The notes under the pieces were generated by a model, which was not told the DNA's origin, searched no databases, and worked only from the letters and a program-made list of their open reading frames with translations. Positions 8,164 through 13,018 of a stretch of DNA of 13,018 nucleotides are shown one piece after another. The stretch spans positions 5,682 through 18,699 of the forward strand of contig CAUDNR010000580.1 in NCBI GenBank assembly GCA_958430865.1, given 5' to 3'. The translations under genes were made by a program, and so were the position numbers. Position 1 is the stretch's first letter. Every line of letters begins with the position of its first letter. Origin of the DNA: Entrophospora sp. SA101. Its lineage: Eukaryota; Glomeromycota; Glomeromycetes; Entrophosporales; Entrophosporaceae.

Positions 8164-9493
8164 AATTTATAATATGGAAATCATAAATATGTTTACAATT
8201 ATAACATGGCCCGGTCTTGCCCTAATTAAATTTGTTAATTTTATAAAAAGATCCCTGTTTTCCACATCTTTATTTCGACTTTTCCAGCCATTTTTTTCCC
8301 AATTTGGAATCCATTCATAATATGCTATAATTTATAAATATAAATTAATATTATCTTGATCCAAATGTTTATAAAATTTTAATTACCTTTAACAATATAT
8401 ATACTGTCTGTCCTGATTTCTAATGGACTATCAAGATCAGTACATGTTTCCAGTGCACGTATTATAGCCTGCAAACATCAGAAGAAATAAATTGATCAAT
8501 AAATAATGTTTTAACCAAATAATAAAATAAAAGTAATTATGATAAATACACTAACCGTTATCTCAGCTCTATTATTAGTTTGCTTATAACCTGGTAACCT
8601 CTCACTTAAATTTCTAGTTTTAAAGGTAAATAAATATTAATCAATCAATCATCTTAAATGAATATTAATGTTATTAATATGTATATATAAATTACCTTGG
8701 ATCATTATCTCCCCAGTATACACCAATACCAGCCCTTGCATTGTGTTTACCATTATTTCTTGAACTACCATCTGTCCACACTACAAGATTATGGGGTTTT
8801 GGCTAAAACATATATTATTTATCAAAGGCCATGAATTTTGATAATAATTAAGTATACTAATAATTTTAATTATAATCATATCATTGATAATAATAAAATT
8901 TAAACATACAAAATCTAAATTAGGTAAGAATTCTATTAATGAATTTTCAGATGGCATATTTGCATTTGAAATTTTAATTGCAAGATCTAAAGATAAAATT
9001 CTTTAGATTCTTAATACTTGAAATAATTTATCTGTGGTGTCAATTACAATTAAGATGAGATGATTAAATACCTTTCCCAATTTTAAAATCTATTCCTTGT
9101 AAAAATGTGCAAGCATCCTGATGTGTAAAAAATTTTTTATATTTGGCATTTGGAAATTTATCAGTTTGTTTCTTACACTCGTCCCTAAACCATTTAGCTG
9201 ATAATATAAGTAATCTTGATTGATATGATATAATTCAAATTGATGTAAAAATTAAGTCTTTAAATTTTTTACCAGGTTGTATAAATCCCAGGTTCTCGAC
9301 CAGTATAAACTGCATAATATGCTGTTTTACTTTTAGGCATCATTAAAATTACAGTATATAATGTTGAATTCCCAAAAGCTTTAGATCTTAATTTGTATAG
9401 TTTAGTTCCTTTAGAAAATAATACTATTTTTAACTTTAATTTATTTATTTGCAAATTTGATCGTAAATATTTTAGTAATTTTCGTGTAAACAT
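7985..9493 (-). CDS. RNH1: Ribonuclease H1, probably dual-targeted (mitochondrion and nucleus)
   Basis: Exons from the start are 9273-9493, 9072-9184, 8910-8986, 8696-8802, 8556-8613, 8387-8468, 8197-8324 and 7985-8086, joining to 295 aa (human RNASEH1 286). The enzyme cuts RNA in RNA-DNA hybrids and so removes R-loops and primers. The hybrid-binding domain (about 57-103) contains AVYTGREPGIYTTWDEC and YKKF. The catalytic DEDD set is complete: D148 in WTDGSS, E190 in TNNRAE, D213 in RTDS and D278 in NEGADKL, with the conserved His H268 in RGHQG. Residues 1-50 contain many Lys, Arg, Leu and Ser and no Asp or Glu, as in a mitochondrial presequence. A tandem Met pair (51-52) just before the hybrid-binding domain could start a shorter nuclear form. 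An in-frame TGA lies 36-38 bases upstream of the first ATG. The first acceptor (9185-9186) was chosen over one 12 bases upstream because it restores TTWDEC. Confidence 0.95.
8114..8161. repeat. AAAT and AT microsatellite inside an RNase H1 intron
   Basis: About five AAAT-type units (8114-8134) run directly into a 29-base alternating AT tract (8133-8161). Both lie within the last intron of the RNase H1 gene (8087-8196). Simple slippage explains them. They make this 110-base intron the longest of the gene and a likely length polymorphism. Confidence 0.9.
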
Positions 9494-9889
9494 CAACAAA
9501 AATAAAATATTAAAAATTCTTCTTTGCTGTCATAAATTTACTGATTTTATTGATATAGCATTTCCATCAAATTTTCAAAATAGTCAGTCACAAAATTGGA
9601 ACGTCAAGAGGCTTATGAACCAAATTTTTGAGATCATCCAGAATAATAATAAACTACCTGTATGGGCTTGATCTTGCGTAACGTCAGAATTTTGAAAATG
9701 ACCGACCGCTAGTAGTACTTTCGCACAATCAAAAATGCCAATTATTCACTTAATTATAAAACATAAAATTCTATTTTATTTGATGAAGGTATTCCTGTGG
9801 ATTAGAATGTAACTATTGAATATTTTTTTAGAATGGGTCTAGTCCTAGCGCACAACAATATGTATAAAATGTTGGTGATAAACGGAGAG
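9494..9889. promoter_or_regulatory. Upstream region of the RNase H1 gene
   Basis: This should hold the RNase H1 promoter on the minus strand. Two AACGTCA strings (near 9600 and 9680, the reverse complement of a TGACGT half CRE/ATF site) and a GACCGACCG string near 9701 stand out from the AT-rich background. No TATA position can be fixed. A plus-strand open frame running from within the first RNase H1 exon to 9671 looks like a chance antisense frame. Confidence 0.35.
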
Positions 9890-9891
9890 TT

Positions 9892-10294
9892 ATGTATTCA
9901 AAATCAAAACTTAATTGTGAAGAATCTACTAAATTAAGTAGATTTAGATGGTGTTCAGTATACTTGTGGGGATTCTTTCAAAGGCTTAATCTCAGAAATG
10001 AGTTCTCGGGATTTTTAAAAGTAAAAAGCGATGATAAATTAAATTGTCAAAGTAACATGGAAATTTCATATTATTCATGTGGATTGTTTAAGGATGACAT
10101 GTGTTTTTGTTTGTGGTGAACAATATGAACAAGAGGATATGTTAAATCTATTAGCAGATGATGAATTTTATTACTATTGTGATAAGTGTAGTGAAAAAAA
10201 CAAGAAAAGGCGTAGTAAACCACCCTTAGTCAAAAAAAAGCAAAGTGTATATGTAAATAAAAAGAATTGTGCTTTATTTGATCACGTGAAATAA
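9892..10294 (+). pseudogene. Possible decayed gene piece, weak PHD/zinc-ribbon resemblance
   Basis: Two overlapping open frames in different phases cover this stretch. The first runs 9892-10119 from an ATG. The second, open to 10294, starts without an upstream ATG and encodes CVFVCGEQYEQEDML, then YYCDKCSEKNKKRR and a Lys-rich tail. The C-x2-C pair followed by a basic segment resembles the end of a PHD finger, and VCGEQYEQEDML resembles its start, but the middle Cys/His ligands are missing. A frame change around 10085-10119 would connect the two parts. I cannot name a family. Either a broken gene or chance frames would explain it, and the lack of introns with good sites favours decay. Confidence 0.3.
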
Positions 10295-10335
10295 GATGTC
10301 ATAAAAAACCTTTCAAAAAAAGTGACCCGAATTGA

Positions 10336-10497
10336 AAAATAGAGTTTTTGCGGCCTTATGGTGATGAAGTAGAAGAAGATGAAAACGTACATAAAAATAA
10401 AGGACATCTAAGATCATTTCAAGCTGTTCTAAAACCACTTTTAGAATCACTTTTTATTCAGGAAAGGATCGTATTCAATTGTAGAAATTTAAAATGA
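10336..10497 (+). pseudogene. Orphan open frame fragment without a start codon
   Basis: A 53-codon open frame follows an in-frame TGA (10333-10335) and ends at TGA 10495-10497. It reads like protein, with an acidic patch (GDEVEEDEN) and then an amphipathic stretch (LRSFQAVLKPLLESLFIQE), but it has no ATG at its head. It lies 41 bases after the previous fragment, in the phase of the frame that starts at 9892. It may be another piece of the same decayed gene. The function is unknown. Confidence 0.25.
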
Positions 10498-10841
10498 CAA
10501 AACGTCTCACTTTAATTGTAACAGTGGGCGAAACGAAGCCACATTTACGTTATCGGCTAAATGCAAAAGAAAGTTAGATACAACTAAATTGATCTACTAC
10601 CTATTGAAGTCTTTGAAGCATTGTAATTTAGTAAATTATCATAATTATCATACGTTTGCTTTGGTGTTATTAATTCTATTATTATATTTAAAAAAACATA
10701 ATAGTTTATTGAACAATTGGTTTATAATCAGACATAAGGTTTTTGAATGATATGATTAGAATCGTTCATTATTTAAAAGGAATGTTATTAAATCATCAAA
10801 TAACTTACTAAAATTTTTTGTTAAATATACATATACACACA
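10498..10841. other. AT-rich stretch, nothing recognised
   Basis: I see no gene, repeat or RNA here. A less AT-rich patch near 10520-10570 has no open frame and could be more of the decayed sequence to its left. Confidence 0.4.
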
Positions 10842-10945
10842 CCCTGGACAAAAGTATCCGGTTAAGGTTTTTTTGGCTGCAACATCTAACCAGTTGCAAC
10901 TTAGTAAGGTTGCTGCGCGAAACCTAGTCCGAAATCGAGGCTAGT
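10842..10945 (+). mobile_element. Possible solo terminus of a Tc1/mariner-like element
   Basis: The string CCTGGACAAAAGTATCCGG, followed by TTAAGGTTTTTTTGGC, resembles the ends of Tc1/mariner transposons, which often carry ACAAAAGTAT-type terminal repeats. The next 80 bases are richer in G and C than the flanks and hold short inverted pieces (GTTGCAAC at about 10894). No reverse-complement partner and no transposase frame occur elsewhere in the window. If it is a transposon it is a truncated end. The call rests on one motif. Confidence 0.25.
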
Positions 10946-11309
10946 TTAATATTAAGCGATAGTTATAGAATAATAAACATGAAATTGTTTTTATATATTA
11001 AATATATTAATGGAATATGCTAAACATTTTTTTTTTTGAGACAAAAAAAAAAGTTTAAAGCTTTTTACTCGAGTTTTTTCGTCATTTAATTTTGCACAAA
11101 ATATTTCCAACTATAGTTTCAACAAATCTAAGAAAATTACATTTATACCAAAATTACTGCGTTTTAACGAATTTTATATGCCTTTCTTTATTTGTGATTA
11201 AATTATAATTCGTTGAAATGAGGGTTAACTTTATCCAAATGAAAGAAAAATATATATATTTGTATTTATTTATTTGATTTATAAAATGAAGTCAGTCACG
11301 AATTAGCGA
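10946..11309. other. AT-rich stretch, nothing recognised
   Basis: No gene, RNA or repeat is visible. A and T homopolymers occur near 11028-11052. A plus-strand promoter for the frames at 11310 cannot be identified. Confidence 0.4.
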
Positions 11310-11597
11310 ATGAATCAAAGTAAGGTTTCACCTGGCAACCTTAAATATAAACCGTGTGATGAAATATGGAACCGCCCACATCACTACTATTGCTGCTGCA
11401 TCCAGGCTGCTCTTGATTTCTCATTCCACTTTAACCACCCTCCCCAAAACTTACACGCCTACAACAACCAGTCAATTTACGCTAGACATTCAAAAGACTC
11501 TATATCAAAAAGACCCAATGAGGATCTCTTCCGGTCAGGAAGATTTGACAAAATAACTGATCATTTATTATATGATGTTTCACTTGTTAATGTATAA
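11310..11597 (+). other. GC-rich island with two overlapping open frames, unidentified
   Basis: About 11330-11540 is clearly richer in C and G than any other non-exonic part of the window, and the plus strand is C-rich. Two frames are open across it: 95 codons from 11310 and, in another phase, 66 codons from 11356 to 11556. The second has a Thr/Ser/Leu-rich sequence (SRLLLISHSTLTTLPKTYT). Neither shows a domain I recognise. An inverted repeat TAAGGTT/AACCTTA sits at 11321-11343. It may be a gene fragment, a captured piece of foreign or repeat DNA, or a small species-specific gene. The 11356 frame is slightly more protein-like, but codon choice alone cannot decide. Confidence 0.3.
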
Positions 11598-11714
11598 TTT
11601 GTTTTTTAAATTTAGGAAACTTTTTTACACGATTTCATAGATTTTATCGTTATTTTTATTTACTAATTTTCTTCCAAAAAAAATTATTTTATTATTATCA
11701 AAAATTAATCAACA

Positions 11715-12854
11715 TCAATTATCAAGTCTGTTAAGTAAATATTGTATTTCAACTTCTTTTGTTAAAGGAATAACCCATTTTTCATATAATTCAACTACAA
11801 TGTCTGCATTGAACTTTATTTCATGATTATCATCATTTGAAATTTGATTATTACCCAAATTAATAATATCAGATTCTGTAAAATCTTGTCCATAAGTTAA
11901 AGCCTTATGTCTAAGTCGTTTAAGCAATGATTCTTCAACTTGTTTATTTGTTAACAATTCTTCAAGTGCTTCGGTATTACTGGCTTTAATGTATTCAATA
12001 TATTTTGGTTGAAGATTTGGATCAAGAAATTTTGCTTCAGCTACAAATTTACCTTTCAATAAATATAAAAATACAAATTAAATAAACACCAATTAAACTA
12101 TTCAAGAAAATATTAAATATAAAAAATAAAAACCATAATGAATTCTTTGAGATAAAGCTTGTAAACATAACACATCTCTAGTTGCTGATGAACCATAATT
12201 TTGATCATCTCCTAGTGGACATAATTCTGGAATGATATTTTCAGTATAAAATTTCATTATTTTTGAATTAACATTTATATTATTAGATTTAAGTATTGTT
12301 GGGTATTCGAGAGCTGGAATGATTGGATTTGGAAGAGGATTTGTGAATGGATATTCATCTGGACTTTTATTATATTAACAATAAATTAGTTCTGATATTA
12401 ATATATACATATAAAGTGATTATTATTTTAAAAGTTGAATTACCTTTGATATCTTCTTACTTTTGCTTGTTTTTTTTTTTTAATAAATATATTAACAGTA
12501 AGTAAAATAAATAAATGTAATCAAAAGCTGAATAATTTTAATAATATACCATGCAAAATTTCAGATTCTCTTAAGAAATAATCTAAAAAACTTCCATTGA
12601 AATCACCCTTTCCCTCATATCTATAAATTCCGGGTTTATAAATATTATCATTAACTGCATATTGTGCTCTTTCGATTAATGCTACAATTTATAATCAATT
12701 AATTAATTGTTTTTAAATAAAAATGTTAAACTTTTTACAAAAATAAAAAAACTAGTAAATTACAAAAAATTATTGTATCTTCAAGTCTAATAAGAACTTC
12801 TCTCAGTTTTTTTAAAGAAATAGCATCTTTGGGATTACCAGAAAGAAAATTCAT
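11715..12854 (-). CDS. ARO7: Chorismate mutase, AROQ/Aro7 type, allosteric
   Basis: Exons from the start are 12764-12854, 12550-12681, 12444-12465, 12134-12363 and 11715-12052, joining to 270 aa (yeast Aro7 256). The all-helical enzyme converts chorismate to prephenate, the branch point to Phe and Tyr. Active-site residues match yeast: R18 (yeast R16) in LREVLIRLED, R155 in QRIHYGKF, K166 in AEAK, E198 in VEES, and T256 and E260 in PLTKEVE. The Trp/Tyr effector site is also kept, with VRRYQSPDE (77-85, R78/R79) and GSSATRD (139-145), so feedback control is likely. The position equal to yeast T226, a regulatory switch residue, aligns with N240. Exon 3 is only 22 bases (A-K-V-R-R-Y-Q-S including split codons), flanked by introns of 84 and 80 bases, and carries both effector arginines. 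The start gives MNFLSGNPKD, with an A-rich leader. Confidence 0.95.
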
Positions 12855-13018
12855 CTTTCAAAAAAAAACCCCCCCAACTAATCATCATTATTATAAAATT
12901 TTGATGTGATACGGGGAGCAAATTTTCCACCCCAAATAAATTTACTATGGTGCAAGTCACTTAGTCGCTGAACTTTTTATTGGCTGTGTAGATCCTATAT
13001 CCTCTCCAAAAATGGAAA
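12855..13018 (-). promoter_or_regulatory. Upstream region of chorismate mutase
   Basis: On the minus strand this is the 5' flank of the chorismate mutase gene. A G7 tract (plus-strand C7 at 12869-12875) followed by A/T sits 15 bases before the ATG. A CCAAT string on the minus strand (plus ATTGG, 12979-12983) lies about 125 bases upstream. Near 12956-12970 is GTCACTTAGTCGC, which resembles but does not equal a Gcn4-type TGAGTCA site. No TATA box can be assigned with confidence. Confidence 0.3.

Noticed and set aside
9185..9196. Alternative acceptor 12 bases upstream for RNase H1 exon 2
   Set aside because: An AG at that place leaves an in-frame TAA directly after the junction. The acceptor at 9185-9186 restores TTWDEC as in other hybrid-binding domains.
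9393..9671. Plus-strand 92-codon frame
   Set aside because: It is antisense to the basic RNase H1 presequence. Its Asn/Phe/Ile-rich composition is what the complement of AT-rich coding DNA gives, and there is no domain.
1..13018. A new defence, CRISPR or phage-like system
   Set aside because: No evenly spaced repeat array, cas-like gene, phage structural gene or bacterial operon is present. The genes are unrelated eukaryotic housekeeping genes.

Overview
The window looks like nuclear DNA of an early-diverging fungus. It is very AT-rich, with long A and T runs. The genes are compact and cut by many 62-110 nt GT-AG introns, and the proteins resemble fungal and animal housekeeping proteins. An arbuscular mycorrhizal fungus (Rhizophagus-like, Glomeromycotina) is my best guess. 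That is an inference from composition and gene style; no marker in the window proves it. There is no sign of bacterial operons, CRISPR arrays or phage genes.

Layout. 1-1026: AT-rich DNA without a convincing gene, with small perfect hairpins and an 18-base direct repeat in the first 400 bases. 1027-2001: a non-autonomous DNA transposon with long imperfect terminal inverted repeats, ending 68 bases before the next start codon. 2070-3030 (+): BMT5-like 25S rRNA methyltransferase, 3 exons, 265 aa. 3143-4496 (+): single-repeat mannose-6-phosphate-receptor-like (MRH) membrane protein, 7 exons, 280 aa. 4750-5983 (-): MND1, a meiotic recombination factor, 8 coding exons, 203 aa. 5984-6110: 127-base divergent promoter with a perfect MluI cell-cycle box. 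6111-7617 (+): NBP35/NUBP1 cytosolic Fe-S scaffold ATPase, 8 exons, 318 aa. 7985-9493 (-): ribonuclease H1, 8 exons, 295 aa, with a probable mitochondrial presequence. 9494-11700: gene-poor, with decayed ORF pieces, a possible Tc1/mariner-like end and a patch of unusually GC-rich sequence. 11715-12854 (-): AROQ-type (yeast Aro7-like) chorismate mutase, 5 exons including a 22-base micro-exon, 270 aa. 12855-13018: its upstream region.

I rebuilt the six spliced genes by hand. In each, all exon phases add up to one open frame whose length matches the family, and the diagnostic residues are present. The genes do not form a pathway: they cover ribosome modification, Golgi/vacuole sorting, meiosis, Fe-S assembly, R-loop removal and aromatic amino acid synthesis. 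I did not find a new defence or mobile system. The points most worth following up are the likely dual-targeted RNase H1, the intact MND1 with a start-codon-only coding exon and a cell-cycle box at its promoter, the micro-exon in chorismate mutase, the paired sorting signals on the receptor, and the transposon at the BMT5 promoter.
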